Notes: generated by a model not told the origin, from the sequence alone. A DNA stretch of 64,000 nt from Ulota crispa (GCA_963920765.1 OY987246.1:3412501-3476500); one strand, 5' to 3'; numbered from the stretch's first letter, positions 37,701 through 51,349 are shown. Translations and numbers: made by a program.

Positions 37701-40700
37701 AGCTATCGAGCGTGGGGATTGGGTAGTTCTTGAGAACGCAAATTTTTGTAATCCAACGGTACGTCATGATGTATACACGTATGAACGTATGGTTGCTGGT
37801 TTGATTGTTCCTGCTGTGTTTAATGTTTCGAATGTTTGTTTCAAGCTTTACATGAGATATTTTCCTGTATCTTAGCTCTGCTTTTGGGTGTTGTCTTGCG
37901 ACGTGGTCTTATTCACAGCTATTATGGAGTATGTGGGCATTTAACTGAATTTCTGCAAATGAAAATGTTATCGTATGCCTCTACACCTTACCTTTGAATT
38001 GCGCTTTCTTGGATATGTCTTGACAGGTCCTTGACCGGCTGAATCCCCTACTGGAACCTGGAGGTAGCATCATGGTCAATGAACGTGGTCTTGTTGAAGG
38101 CCAGGCTATGGTCGTCCATGCCCATCCCAATTTCCGTCTCTTTCTCACAGTGGATCCCGCCCACGGTGAAGTCTCAAGAGCTATGCGCAATCGAGGGATT
38201 GAGCTGTTTATGCTGCAACCTGATTGGCCTCAGTCTGCAACAGTTGAAACTCCAATCTTGGAAGAATTTTTTGGAGGACTTTCTGGTTCTGATCTTGATA
38301 GCTTGAAAATTCTCATTCAGGCTGGAGTTCCAGGCCCCGCCTTGCTGCAAGGAATGTGCAAAGCACACATTGACGTTCGAATCCTTACGGAAGTTACTCA
38401 CAGCGGGCTGCCTGTGTCCTTACGAGAACTTTATGAATGGGTGTCGTTGCTCCAGCAGCTCCTGGAAAGGGGCGGCACCCTCTCATGGTCTTTGGCATGC
38501 AGCTGGGAACAAGTTTATTCGCGTCGTCTTGATAATGTCGAGGCAAGACAAGACGCTATGGAGAAGTTCCATTCCAGGCTAGGATCTGTGAATCTTTTGA
38601 ATGCTGGTAACTGGAAGCAAGTTGCGTGCACTATTCCAGGAGGTTGGCCTTCTCCTGTCACTTTTGAAGAGTACTGTCTGGCCTCTAAGGAGGCAGTGGT
38701 TTTGCGTGATAGTGCACTCCTAGAGTATCTGGGTGCTCAATTATTTGCATTCAAATCTTTGAGAGATTTGCCGCTGGTGGAGGATGGGCAGAGTGAGCTC
38801 CTGCAACGTTTGGAAGGCACAAGATCTATAGCCGCACATCTTCCAGCGAGCCTTCTCCATTGCGTCTTGAATCCAGAGCAAGCGCTAACCACCGACAATC
38901 CTCTATCTGATGTAAAGACACAAGATTTGGACAGTATACTGCTTTTTGCTAGCTTGTGGATGTTGGAGCAAGGAAGCTGTGTGGATGTCAATCTTCGGAT
39001 GCAGTGGCTGCGGCACTTTGCGAACCGTTTCCAAGGTTCTCTTGATGGTGTGAAACGTGTGGTTGCTGCTATCGAACGTGAGGCTGCCCATCCACTCTCG
39101 AAGGAGCTGTCGCTTGTTTGGGAGAAGTACTTACAGGAGAGAGAGAATCATGACGTCAGCAGATTTTCCTCTCTTGTATCAGGTTTTGTTAGCCAAGGGT
39201 CCAAACCTTCATCTACGTTGAGCAGTTTGGAACTTAGAGAAGAGAAGGGCAGTTTGCGAGAGTTGATTTTTATGGCAACCAGGTTACAGGTTCTGAGAAG
39301 AAGTTTGCGTCAATGGGGAGAAGAAGACGAGCAGTACAGAATGACTGAAAAACTGGGCTGCAATTCTTCAAGTGGACCAATCATGCAATCTTACTGGCAC
39401 CATAACCACCGGGCTGAGCGTTCTCGACTTTCTTCTGCTCAGTATCCAAGAGCGATGTTGATTTATCTCCATCCATTATTTTCTGCTCTACGAGAATTTG
39501 AAAACAGAGTGCTACTATCAAGCTGTAGCAGTAGCTGGGAGAGCGTGGTAGGTTCTTTCTCGAATGTGCAAGAGTGGCATGAAGCTCTTTGGAAGCACCT
39601 GAGCAGATCTAAGTTCGATATTGAAGGCTTTCTGTTTCACTGGAATTCATGGAAACGTAGTCTTCAGGCTCTTGCCTCTACAACAAACAGGACTTCTGAA
39701 TCTGTTGTGAAGGCGGTCGATGAAGTTCACAGCCTTGTGAAGTTAATAGACGAGCCGTTTTCCTTAGGGGAGAATCCTCTCGCAAGGCCACTTTTGTGGA
39801 AGTATGCTGGTCATCCTGGCCTTCCTCACTCTAAAGAGGTTTACGATTTGGAATTGAAGGTTCTGAGGATTTGCGAAGACTTGTGGCAGCGCGGAGGAAA
39901 CGAAGAGATGATGATCACCATTAGTAATGATATTAATATCCGACAGCTTACCTCAACAGGCCTGAGCATCATACGCTGGCTTGGTCAGGATGCTGGAGCA
40001 GGGACAGAAGTGAACACTAACGCCATCACTCCAGATGGTGGGGCTGCAGCTAGCACTAGCTACTCTGAAGCTCTCGCAGTCTATCAGATGCTGAAGGAAA
40101 GAGTTCAACTTGGAAAAACGGATGTTTCTCCTCTGGGTGATCATGACATAATACCTTCCCTGAAATCATCTGCTCTGGTTACTAAACGTGCGAGGAGGGA
40201 TCTACAGTGTGTTTCGTTTCCGAAAGAGTTGCTGCAATGGCCAAGTGCTCGGGCGCTGTGGGCTGAGCTTTTACCTTGGCTGAGCAACGTGAGTATTTGT
40301 CAAGATATAAGACTTATTGCTGAAGTTTCTCGTCTGGCCGGAGTTGAACATGCGACTGAGGAAAGTTTGCCGGGGATGCTTAAGAACAGAATCTCGGAGA
40401 CTGTGTTGAACAGAATGATCGAGTTTGCTATTTCTTGTTCTTCGAGATCTCCTGTTGACCTAGTTCCCCACCAACATCTTCTGTGGCTACTGGACGGGAC
40501 ACATCCTCCGAAGAGTGGGATTTTGCCTGCAATTCGAGATGTCAGTCACGAGTTGGTCTACAGGTGGCATTCAGCCTTGTGGACGAGTGTGCTAACCGAG
40601 CCAAATGACTTGGAGGACTGGGGTGGAACGATGGGTCCGGCACGGATCTTCTATGCTTCACAGACTGTACATTTTGCCAGTTTACTCGGTCGAACAGGCG

Positions 40701-43700
40701 CAATAAGGGACCATTATGCAAAGCTTACCCAGCTCAGGTTGGCGTCAGTCCACATCTGGGCTCAGGCAAAACAGAAGACTAGTGATGTCTTTGTCTCTAA
40801 CTTGTGTTGCGCAAGTGCTATTTTCCAGCAGATTATATGTGCTCATGGGAAGTCTTTCCGTGAAGATGAGTACAAGGCGCTAGTCAATATGTTTTCTGTG
40901 TTACATTCGGCTGCTGTGGAAAATATGTTCGGGATCGAAAGCGACTTACTCGGGAGCCTTGCAACTTTACTCATGCAATCACAGCATGCAGAGTTCTTGA
41001 AACTTGCTGAGCCTTTAATAGTTCCTTGTATGAAACTCTTATATTCCATTGGTTGGAAGAACCTGAGTTTTAGCAAGTGCTTGATAAATCTTGGGAGGGT
41101 GTGGCTTTATTTGGGGGAGCTCAGGCTACGCTTGCTGCTGCCTTCGGACGGATGTGACCCAGTTGCAAAATACAGTCACAAACACGCCCATCTCACAAGT
41201 CATTCTACGCTGCTGGATTTGGACATAAAAGTACGGCAGGAGAGTGAGTTTTTAGTTAGAGGTAGCAGACATTCACCAAGGATTCGGAATCTTCTAGTGG
41301 AGCTGGAGGAAACGAAACAGGAATTGACGTCTTTGTCTTTGAAGTTGGTTCCACGACCTGATCCTCCACAATTTAGGAACTTCTTGGATGAAGTTCTTCA
41401 GTTCATGAAGTCGTCTATTGACAACGCAAGATTATCTGTTTTGGCGTCCGATGTATTGCTGGTGGAAGGGAGAGGTGCACGAACACTTGCCGAAGTTTCT
41501 ACATGGCAGGAGAACGCCATGCACTTTATTAATCGGTTGGCTTCGGATTTTCCAGCTTACAGAGATGTGGTGCAGCCTGTGCAACTAGCCGTCTACGAGT
41601 TGAAATTTGGACTATCTATGCTACAAGCTGGCTACGTGCAGGGGGAGCTTTTCTTTGATAATGACGATGCGAGTACTGGAGAAAATAATTTTCTAGAGCT
41701 TCTGAGCACCCTTATGCAGTTTCCAACTGTGAGAAGCGATGTAGGCCACAAGATTTCGGCATCTTGCACCGAGCTAGTGAGCAGTACTACAGAAGCAATC
41801 ATCGCCAAGGTGGCCTGTTCCTTGTTGGCCGGTCCTGTACAGAATGGGGTCCTGGATCTGGAGCTGAAAGTGATGGTCATGCGAGTTGCCATTTTGCGTT
41901 GTGGCATTGATACACAGCAGACAAGAGTCAAGGCGAAGGATGTTGTGAAGGCTGTAAACAACATATTTGCTAGCTTGGCCTCGCTGTGGTCTGAGATTCG
42001 AGAAAGACAAATGGCCAAGACCAAGGAAGAGGAAGAGTATATACGTTTTACTGCCCGAACACACACCTTGGAAACCGAGGACGAAATAGAAGAAGCATCC
42101 TTCCGAGAGATGTTTGTAGACTTCAAAGCTGAGTTCCCAGGTTACGATGATGATGCTGATGATACTGGGATGCTGAGTGCTGAATTGGACGATAAAAGGG
42201 CCGAAGCAGTTTTGAAAGAGAACAAGAAGGCTGCTGAGGATGCGAAACAGAGGTCTGACAAGGCATGGTTGAAAATCCAGGAGCCTCTTATTCAGGATGT
42301 TGTGTCAGTCCACAGGCACATGTTTGGTCGGAAACGTACAATTCTGAATGTTGGTCAAGAGGCTGAGGGTCCACTGGTGTCAGATTGGGACAGAGAAAAC
42401 GCCTTCTCGCTTGCTTACCAGACTGGCGTACGCTTACTCGGAGCTGTTGGTCACAGAATTTCTGCTCAGGTGGAAGATCCACTCATCGCATCTCATATTA
42501 TGCAGGTTGGTATCGAGCACAAAAGAGTTAGTGATTTGCGTCAATCCCGTGAGACTAGAAGCGTTAAGCACAACATATACAAAGATCCCAATCCCCCGGA
42601 GATGGCACTGATGTTGGAGCCTTTGAGACAGTTTTTGGAGCGTGTCAGTGGTTTGTTAGCTGAGTGGCCAGAGCACCCAATCTTGACACAATTTTTGAGT
42701 ATCGCGAAGGCCCTGGTGGGGATTTCTGTAGAAGCCCCTCTCATGAAGGCACTTACTGGGGTTGAGCTGCTGCTTTCCAAAGCCCAACTCTGGGAGGAGA
42801 ACTCGGCCAAGCATGTTTCATTGGCAGGAGAGATGATGGAGCTGATGAAGTTGGTAAGAAGATGGCGCAAATTGGAGCTCGAGAGCTGGCCTGTTTTGCT
42901 AGAATGCACACGAGAAAAGAACGAGCAGAGTGCCGAGAGGTTGTGGTTTTTCCTTCATGGGTTACTTCACAGGCAGCTGGGCGAGGATTTCGACAAGGAA
43001 ATGGAAGCCACATTTTCCAGTTTAGAAGAGTTTATGCAGACCTCTCCCCTTGGAGAGTTCTCAAGACGCCTTGACTTGTTACGGTCTTTTCATGGGCAAT
43101 TTCTGCTGGAAGTGGTCTATGGTGACCACCCTCATGCCGGGGCATCAAGAACGGCTGTGCAGAAGCTTTGCAATATTCTGTATAACGTCCGAGAGTACTA
43201 CTCAGAGTTCCTCCCTGCTGTGGAAGAGGCTGTGACAATTGGGAAGGCTCCCATCGAGAAGGAGCTGAAGGGCTTTGCGAAGCTGACAAAGTGGGAAGAT
43301 CGAAGTTATTATGCACTCGCTTTGTCAGCAGAGAAGACGCACCGGCAGCTTCACAAGTTAATTCGCAAGTATGACGAGCTTCTGAAGAAACCTGTACTAG
43401 AGGTGTTACTGAAGCAAGCCTCACGCATGGGCGCTCAGACTCTTGCCACGTTGACCACTCCATCCGAGCCTGCTGAAACTGACGTAGTGACCACAGAAAT
43501 GTCTCTGGATATCGATACCAATCCTGTACTTGCGCCTGTTCCTGTACCTGAGCCCGTACTAGAGCTCTCTGCAAGTAGAGCAAGTGTTGCCATTACTGCA
43601 TGGAACCAGTTTTGTGGAGCGAAGGTTACAGAGGTGACCTTGATGGCCTCGGGAGCTGCTCTAGAACTTGCAGAGTTTCAGAGGTTATCATCTCTGACAT

Positions 43701-46700
43701 CAAGGATAGGTGACTTTCTAGGAGTTGGAGTATTTGCACCTGAAAATCGGAAAATGCATGAAGACTGCATGAGGACTTTGGAAGATCTTGGTATTACTGT
43801 TATTGAGCGGTCAGCTGAGCTCAGGAAGGGAGAGAAGAGGCTTTCAGTGAAGAAAAAAGCTCTGATTGATCTTCTAAGAGCACTGAGAGACATCGGATTG
43901 TCTCATCACAAGTCAGCGGTACCCAAGGATGAGAGAAACGTCAACAGTTGGTTTCAACAGCCAGGCTCTGATTCAGCAGAGATGTTGATGTTGTGGGCAC
44001 ATCAGGATGAAGAGGTTGTTCCAGGGCTGTCGAGTGTTGTCTCAATTGACACTGTTTGCAGTGTTTGGTCACGCGCCAAACATTACTATTTTCAGAATGT
44101 GGCACTTCTTCAACGGCTGAGACAAAATGCTCTCGACTTCAACAAAGCCTTGAGTTTGCGCGAGGTTGAGGTTTCTACTAAGTACATGGAGCATTTGTTG
44201 TATCTGCAAAGAAAGCAACGACTTACTGCTTTTGACTTTTCATCGAAGCTCAGTTCGCTTGTCCATGTGACCAGTCTCTTGTCAGGTACACTCTTTGCTC
44301 TTTCTCTCTTTCGCTCTTTCTCTCTTTTGCTGTTGTTGCTTGCTTACTTACTTGTTGTCTCCTTTTGAGCTGTCACTAATATTCCCTTCTTCCAGGCTTT
44401 ACTGCGGAGAACAGTAGGTTTCCTCGACAAGGAAGAGTTAGGAAATTGATGTGGCTACAAAAGGGTCTTCTGGACTCCCTGTGCCATGCCACTTCAGAGT
44501 TGGCTCTTCTTTACAGGACATCGGAAGCGTCACAAAGGTCACCTGACGTTGACTGTAGTGAAGTTGCGCTGATTAGCAAAGTTGTTCTACAAATATCACG
44601 CCAACTGGAGGTTTGTAAGAACTCATTGGATCGGTTCGTGGTTCCTCGAAGTGAGTCAATAGGTTTCAGGCCTTTGGAAGAGTCGTGGCCGCTGTTGATC
44701 ACACCGAGCATGCAAGAAGTAGTTATGAAGAATTTAAAAGTTCTGAGAACTACAGAGACTCTTTTGCAAGAAGCATGTAGAGGTGTGAGTGGGGATAAGG
44801 TACCCGAGATGAGTTCTCTGCAGCTTCTTCTCAGTCGCGCACTAGAGATGGCCAATGATTTTGAGGAAGAGTTTGAGAATACAAGCTGTTCAATTTCGCT
44901 TGAAACTACGGTGGACATGGCGCCTTTCGTAGAGCACTACAATAAAATTGTTGCTGAAATCCAATTGGCGGTTCAGAACCTTCGAACTAATACAGCAACC
45001 TCTTCTGCTGCTCAAGAAGTACTTGGATCATTATTTGGAGACTCTGAGCTTCCGGGTACTGTTCAAGATGTGGATCTCGCCATCAGCAGGAAAATGGTGG
45101 CCTTACGTTTAGGAAAGATATACGACATATTGCTGAAGGCAATCTGCGCAGGTGAATAGAATATCATATTCTCTTTTGTATGACTTGTACGGCTAGATAG
45201 TTTTCCTGTGTTTTATCGTTGGTTTTCTTCATGGTTTCTGAGTTTGTAATTGTGCCCAGTGTCTTATGGAGGACTTTAGAATGGGCTCTTGTTCATTGTT
45301 TTTATCGAGTGGAGAGCTTGAGTTAGCATTACATTATCTTTTTTGCGCTACAGTGGATGTTTAGTAGCTCCGGCAGTGACATCTCTGGAGAATTCATGTT
45401 TCAGGTGCAGAGATGATTGATTCAGAACATGGCAATGGAATCCGGACTGGCGCAGCCCTGGGGAAGCTCTTTGGTTGCATATATGCTCCATTACAGATAT
45501 TGGAGGCGGCTGGTGCCCTGTTACTTGCAGACTTCGTTGACCTTCAAAAGACCGTGTCTAAACTTGGCTACATATTGTCCAACTTGTTCTGTTCTTTATA
45601 CTCAGAAGGCTTTTGCCTCACTAAGGAGCAAGAGGGTGAAGCTGGCGGGACGAAGTTTGAGGATGCAGATGGGACTGGCATGGGAGAGGGAGAAGGACAA
45701 AAGGATGTCAGCGATCAAATCGAAGAAGAGGAACAGCTCCTGAACAGCACAGAAAAGAATGAGGACGCTCCAAAGGTCGATGAAGCAGACAAGAAAAAAG
45801 ACAAGGGTATCGAGATGGAACAGGACTTTGATGCTGACATGCTTGACCTCAGTGACGATGAATCTGATGATGAGGATGAGAATGAGGCCGAGAAGGATGA
45901 GAAGTTGGAGTCGCAAATGGGAGAGGAGGGTGAAAAGAGTGAAGTTGTCGATGAGCAGCTGTGGAAAGGTGAGGATGATAAGAATGAGCCTCAACAGCAG
46001 CAGGGGAAGGAGAAGCAAGAAAAAGATGCGGGGATGTCGGGCGCTGAGGAAGAAGATCTGGAGATGCGAGGTAAAGAAGAAAACGATGAAGATACTGAGG
46101 GAGGCAAAGGAGAGGAAAGGAAAGAGGAGGAAGAGACGAAAGAGCTAACAGCTAACGAACAAGAGAAGAACGCAGAAAATGGAATGGATGAAAGTGAGGG
46201 GTTGAAGGAAGATGATGCGTTTGAAGATTCTACTGGAGTCAAACCACGAGTAGAGGAAGAGCTGGAGCTCCCAGACGATCTGAATTTGGATGGAAGTGCG
46301 GAAGAAGAGGGCCCGGAGGGTGAGGAAGGAGAGGGAGAAGATGAAGGTGGACTTGAAACCGTCAAAGAGGAAGACGGTAAACTGAAGGAATCGGAACCAA
46401 TGGATGTTGATGATAACGCGAACAGAGTTGGTGAAGACGAGGGCGGTGAAAATATGGAGGAGGTTGACCAGGAAGAAAAGAACGCAGAAGACCAAACTGA
46501 AGCGGAACAGGACCAAGAAGGAGAACAAGACACTGGGAAAGCCGAAATCGAGGATGATGAGCGTGATGCAAGCAAGAAAGATGGAGAGGAGGATATGCAG
46601 GTGGACGGTAATGAGCTTCAAGGTGAAGGTCCATCTCACGAGGATGCCGCAGCTGACCAGCCTGAGCTCCCGTTACCCGAAATGACAGAAAACTCATCTT

Positions 46701-48457
46701 CAGATCCCAGAGCGACGGGAGGTGCTGAGGCTGTTCGAGCAGGTGTCTCTGGCAGAAAAGGGGATCCTATCAAAGTTGGACAGGATAATGAAGACCAGAA
46801 CATGGGGAATGCTGATGCTGAAGCTGATCAATCCAAGTCCGAGCTGCTGCAGTCGTCAGCAGCGGAGGATATACTCGGGAACAAGCGGTCTGCAGAGAAC
46901 AAGTCATTGATTTCTGACGACACTACCAAGAAGCGTGACAGGCCAAAAGCAAATGCCAACAGGAGTTTGGGTGATGCTTTGAAGAAGTGGAAGGAGGTGG
47001 TCCAGATGCTGGATGAGAGCTCTGCACCTGAAGTGGATGTTACCGAAGATAAAGAGAGCTTAGAAGAAGAAACTGCAGGTGCGGCGTACGAGTACGTTCC
47101 TAAGGAGGGAGCTGGCAGTGCACAGGCACTCGGAGCTGCTACAGATGACCAACTGACAAACACTCAAGGTTTGGAGCCTGAGGACGAGAAGGCGAATGAT
47201 GATCCTGACTCAGTGTTGCCCGGCATTGACGAATTAGAACTTCCTGAGGATGACAAGGATGGACATGATGATATGGAAGGAGTGGAAGCTACTCACCATC
47301 CTCAGAAGCAGGGACTGGCCGCAGAGTCGAAGAAGAAGAAGCCGGTAACCGAAGAACGTGGAGATGATGAAACTGCTGCCATCAATCCCTCAGAAGAAGA
47401 GGATGTTAGTTTTGAGACGATCGAGAGAAGCAAGGAAAACGAGAGTCTTGTTTCACTTCGCATGCCTCAAGCTTTGGAAGATGGAAGTCTAATGAGGAGG
47501 GATGAAGAAAAGCCCATGACTGAAGCGGAGCTGAGGGAGATGAGGAAGGATTTAGAAGTGAGGATTCTCTGCGGGGATGGAAGCATGGAAAAGGCAAGGG
47601 CGGTGTGGCAGAAACTGGAACAGATGACGATACAATTATCGCAAGAGTTAGCAGAGCAACTACGCTTGCTTTTGGAACCCACTTTAGCATCGAGGCTTCA
47701 AGGAGACTATCGCTCTGGCAAACGCATCAACATGAAGAAAATCATCCCGTATGTGGCAAGTCAGTTTCGCAAGGACAAGATCTGGTTGCGGAGAACCAAG
47801 GCCAACAAGAGGCAGTACCAGGTTGTGCTGGCCATTGATGATTCGCGCAGTATGTCAGGCAATCACTGTGGCCACATGGCATTGGAGGCTCTCATCACCG
47901 TCTGCAAAGCCATGTCCCAGCTGGAGATTGGAGAGATGGCGGTCGTTAGCTTTGGAAAGCAAGGGAATGTTCACCTTCTTCATGATTTTGACCAACCGTT
48001 TTCCACGGAGTCTGGACTGAACATGATCTCGCAGTTCACTTTCAAGCAAGACAATTCCAGTGTGGATGAGCCGTTAGTAGATTTGTTACACTACCTGACC
48101 CGCATGCTCGACTTCAAAGCCAGACATTCAACTACACCTTCAGGAAGGAACGACCTGCAGCAGCTGGTGATTGTGATTGCCGATGGTATTTTTCTTGAGA
48201 GGGCGAGCCTGCGAAAGCCCATACGAGAGGCCATGGACAGGAAGCAATTCCTGGCTTTTCTGGTGCTGGATAACCCACGGCAGTCTATTCGTGACATGCA
48301 GTCTGTCTCTCTCCCAGATAAAGCCCCCATTGTAGTTACCAAGTATTTGGATTCCTTTCCTTTTCCTTACTACATTCTTCTCCAGGATATTGAATCACTT
48401 CCTCGCACACTAGCCGACCTGGTACGGCAGTGGTTTGAGCTCACGCAGCGATCTTAA
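28717..48457 (+). CDS. Midasin, giant AAA+ ATPase of 60S ribosome assembly
   Basis: Twelve exons: 28717-29126, 29377-29973, 30137-32482, 32688-33970, 34246-34487, 34650-35558, 35842-36572, 36852-37111, 37379-37758, 38027-44285, 44396-45151 and 45405-48457. All introns are GT-AG and every junction keeps frame, giving 5741 residues, slightly longer than most midasins. The protein is a dynein-like ring ATPase that strips assembly factors (YTM1/WDR12 complex, RSA4/NLE1) from pre-60S particles. Six Walker A motifs lie at about residues 372 (GPIGSGKS), 706 (GETGTGKT), 1155 (GPTSSGKT), 1452 (GETGCGKT), 1870 (GSPGVGKT) and 2190 (GPPATGKT). Walker B is good in AAA2-AAA5 (LLDEVNLA, VLDELNLA, LVDEISLA, LLDELNLA) but altered in AAA1 (FEDIDRA) and AAA6 (VLENANF). 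A linker of about 2400 residues, an acidic region and a MIDAS domain follow. An ordinary, intact housekeeping gene. Confidence 0.97.
30137..37758 (+). other. Midasin: six-module AAA+ ring
   Basis: Exons 3-9, with the first part of exon 10, encode the ring. AAA1 and AAA2 are in exon 3, AAA3 and AAA4 in exons 4-5, AAA5 in exons 6-7 and AAA6 in exons 8-10. Each module also keeps a sensor-type NP motif (for example ATQNPPG in AAA3 and ATMNPGGDFGK in AAA4) and the arginine-finger region LRNRFTE/FRNRFME. The AAA6 Walker B lacks the DE pair, which agrees with the weak sixth site known in the family. Confidence 0.93.
38027..44285 (+). other. Midasin exon 10: uninterrupted 6.26-kb linker exon
   Basis: Nearly all of the stalk/linker is coded by one exon with no intron, against 110-283 bp introns spaced every 0.2-2.3 kb in the ring part. 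The conserved motif near 42110-42160 (FKAEFPGYDDDADD) marks the linker-to-D/E transition typical of the family. Intron loss by recombination with cDNA would explain the pattern, but this is inference. Confidence 0.85.
45630..47450 (+). other. Midasin: acidic D/E-rich region
   Basis: It begins with the family motif GTGMGEGEGQKDVSDQIEEE and continues for about 600 residues dominated by Glu, Asp, Lys, Gly and Ser. This is the flexible tether that lets the MIDAS domain reach the ring. Low complexity makes frames on both strands look open; those are shadows. Confidence 0.9.
47815..48440 (+). other. Midasin: C-terminal MIDAS domain
   Basis: A von Willebrand A-like fold with the metal site DDSRSMS (DxSxS) at about residue 5535, a later metal-site region (KQDNSSVDEP) and VIVIADG. 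In yeast Rea1 this domain binds the UBL domains of Ytm1 and Rsa4 through a metal-coordinated glutamate. All expected metal ligands can be seen except that the usual Thr position is not certain. Confidence 0.9.
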
Positions 48458-49820
48458 GCTCGTCAATCATGTCTTCATGAGGCTGTGATTTTACTGGAAA
48501 GAGCAAATCTGAAGGTAAAATAACCAGCCTTCTTTGGCTAATTGTTTCCCAAATTTTCCTCAGTGATTATGCCGTCTGCTGATATCTTACTCCAATTGCT
48601 AACGTGAATCCTTCCTGTGCCTTGCAGACAAACTTTTCACAAATACGAGCAGGTTTTTCAAATGCATGCTCAAGGGAATCATCTCTGTAAATGAGATGCT
48701 GAGTGTACCATACTAAAGGAGTTAGGATTATTGTTTACCAAGCATGGTACTCATATTGAAGAGGTTCTAGTTAATTTCTTGGTTGTACAGTACATCAACG
48801 CGTTTCCTCTCATTTTGTCAGTGAGATCTCATCTGAGACCCACATCAATTTTGTTATTAGTTTTATGAAAATGAAAATGCATTTTCTTGACACTTTGATA
48901 GAGTGATCCCTTGGTTTGGAAATGCTTTCCTTTATCTTTCATGTTTTACTTGCTTGTAATAGATTGAATCTGTTCTGCAATCTCTTTGGGTTTTGTCACA
49001 TCGGATTCTTGGGATTTTAAATGGTCTAGTAAGGTCAATTGGTTTCATGTTTAATCCACAGACTACCAAATAGGATTTAGCCGTAAACAATGGATGAAAT
49101 GGCCTTAAGAAATTTTGCCATTTGCGTATCACGGGTGGTGGCCTCCCAAGTGATGTTATTTGACACTTGTTTAGCAAAAATTAATTAATTTAAGTTAAAA
49201 TTTGTTATAAGCATGCAATATCAACATCCTAAATTAATTTTGCTATGTGATAGTGAGGTTAGTACTCCCTATGTGCATCTTATTGTTGCATGTGAACAAC
49301 ACTCTTTAAGAGCAAATCCAATTCTTTGTGAATTTGTTAAACCTTTTCATATCTTAAATCGATTGATTTGACAAGTTTGTTAATGCTATATCTGTATACA
49401 ATTCCCTAATTCAATACTTGTTACAACTTATCTTATCTTAAATTATGTATTTATAATGGTTGTGTAAAACAAGAAAATCTAAAAGTTCCACCTTTAATTT
49501 TCACTTGTTCATTTCATATTGTCATCATGCATTTGACAATTAAATGGAACACACCATACTCTAGTAATTACACTCCCAACAAATGTAAATTTCATTCAGA
49601 TCAACCATGAAATGTAGTTGCTCAAGGATAAACATTGATTTTGTTAGTAATTTAATAAAATTTAGTGGCTCTTGGACAAGATTGCAAATCTCATGACCTA
49701 ATGAGCGTTTTGGCTTGCACAAAGATATAACTTTGGTGATATTTTACAAGTGTTCAACAATCTTTGCAGAATTTAGTAGTTTACAAGGAATTTCAACATC
49801 GTTCCACATAGTAATTATTA
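48458..49820. other. Midasin 3' flank and AT-rich intergenic DNA
   Basis: The first 400 bases or so are likely 3' UTR (intermediate composition; AATAAA not evident). The rest is AT-rich and holds no supported gene. Confidence 0.5.
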
Positions 49821-50105
49821 GGGAAAAATTCATGGATACCCCTACTTTTTCAGAAATTTCACAAATACCCTCAGACCAAAATTTTCAGGTGTTTGTTTTG
49901 TTGTGCATGTCAGTTCCTTCTCCCTTTGTGCGCATACTACTCCTTTCTTGTTATGCGTGTGCATGAAGGAAGAAGAGAAGTGACACTGACATGCACAAAA
50001 AAACAAATACCTGAAAATTTTGGAAGGGTATTTGTGAAATTTCTGAAAAAGCAGGGGTATCTATGAAAATATGGCAACCTTTAGGGTATCCATAAAAATT
50101 TCCCT
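49821..50105. mobile_element. Hairpin MITE, family A copy 2
   Basis: Palindromic element beginning GGGAAAAATTCATGGATACC and ending with the inverse TATCCATAAAAATTTCCC, flanked by TA on both sides. It shares its internal blocks (TGTTTTGTTGTGCAT, CTGAAAATTTTGG) with the copy at 22724. The TA target points to a Tc1/mariner-type mobiliser. Confidence 0.82.
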
Positions 50106-51349
50106 AAGTATTAAATGTTAGAATGAAATAATTGGCCCCTCACACTTAGAGTTCAGGTCCTTTCTGAGTTCCAAAACTATTTGCTTCTCAAGGCACCAAG
50201 ATTTCTACATTGGGATTTACAAGGCCAACATTTTGAGAAGTATCTCAATGCTCAAAATAAAAATCTGACATTGCCTCAAGGTCAAAAATTGGGTTCACCA
50301 AAACTTTAAAAAACCAATTCATGGCCTTGTGGTCAACGTCAAATTCAATTAAAATGCAAATTTTTAAGTAAACATTGTTCATTTTAGATGTATTATACCA
50401 GTAACAATCAACAACTTGAGATGAAATATATAAAAACTCAATGACTTTGATTGCTATCTTTTTGCACCTATTTTGAAAACGATTTGAAGGCTTATAATAA
50501 TGGCCTCAACTTTTTGACATCAAGACTTTTAGATACATGAAATTTTTCCCTATAATATGCTAATCATAATGAGTGCTTAGTAAGGAGTGTTTTTCACTCC
50601 AATGGGCAAAAAAATTGGTTCATTTTTCAAGCCCATGCAAAGGATGATGATTCACAATCCGACTCTAGAAATCCATTTATTTTCTATCTTTCCATTTATT
50701 AGGCAAACGACGCTTGTAGTCTTCAACAAATTTGAGCATGTGCTTTTCTACTCAACTGCTAGCAAATAAATTTTAGTATGCCCGGAAGCATAGAGAGAGC
50801 CATGGCTGCAGCTGAAGCAGGCTTTTCAAACAAGCCAGATAAACAGGGGTATCGGTAGAAGTGTAAGAGCATCTGCGTACTGCCAAGTGCCAACCGTCAA
50901 ATGAAGTCTCTGGAAACTAGGTTTGGAGGGGACGGGAGCATCAAATAGTGCAACAAGGCGTGAAGTCCTTGCAATAGCTTGACAGCAGCGCTTGGGAGCC
51001 CTCCTTCCCTAATTTTCTTGCTTTTGCTTCTTGTGTGTGACAAGGATCATGAAAATGGCATGTAGAAAGCTGAAATTTGATGTGAAAGTGGCTAGGCCTG
51101 AAAAGCCCTGCTCTTGCACATTGACGAGTACAGTGTTGTTGGAGATTTGAAGCGCAGAAGCTGTTGCGGGTTGAATGCAAAGGGCTCATTTGGTGGGTGG
51201 CAAGAGATGCTTTAAGCCAAGCTTCCGCCATGTTCCTCCGCCATAGAAAAAAGTCCATCTCCATGGATATTCCTTGGTTATGAGGTGGACGTGAAATATT
51301 GTGACAGTACTAAGCATCACGTACGGTAGATAGACCCATACCCAAGTGT
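50106..51349. other. Intergenic DNA, no supported gene
   Basis: AT-rich up to about 50780, then a more balanced stretch that begins near an AGAGCATCT end at 50868. The frame at 50941-51264 (minus, 107 codons) resembles no protein I know. I treat the stretch as repeat-derived, continuous with the dispersed repeat that follows. Confidence 0.45.

Noticed and set aside
45602..46697. Minus-strand frames rich in Ser or Leu within midasin exon 12
   Set aside because: They are antisense shadows of the acidic GAA/GAG/GAT codons of the D/E-rich region.
50941..51264. A 107-codon minus-strand frame as a gene
   Set aside because: No recognisable domain, no splice partner, and it lies next to repeat-derived DNA.
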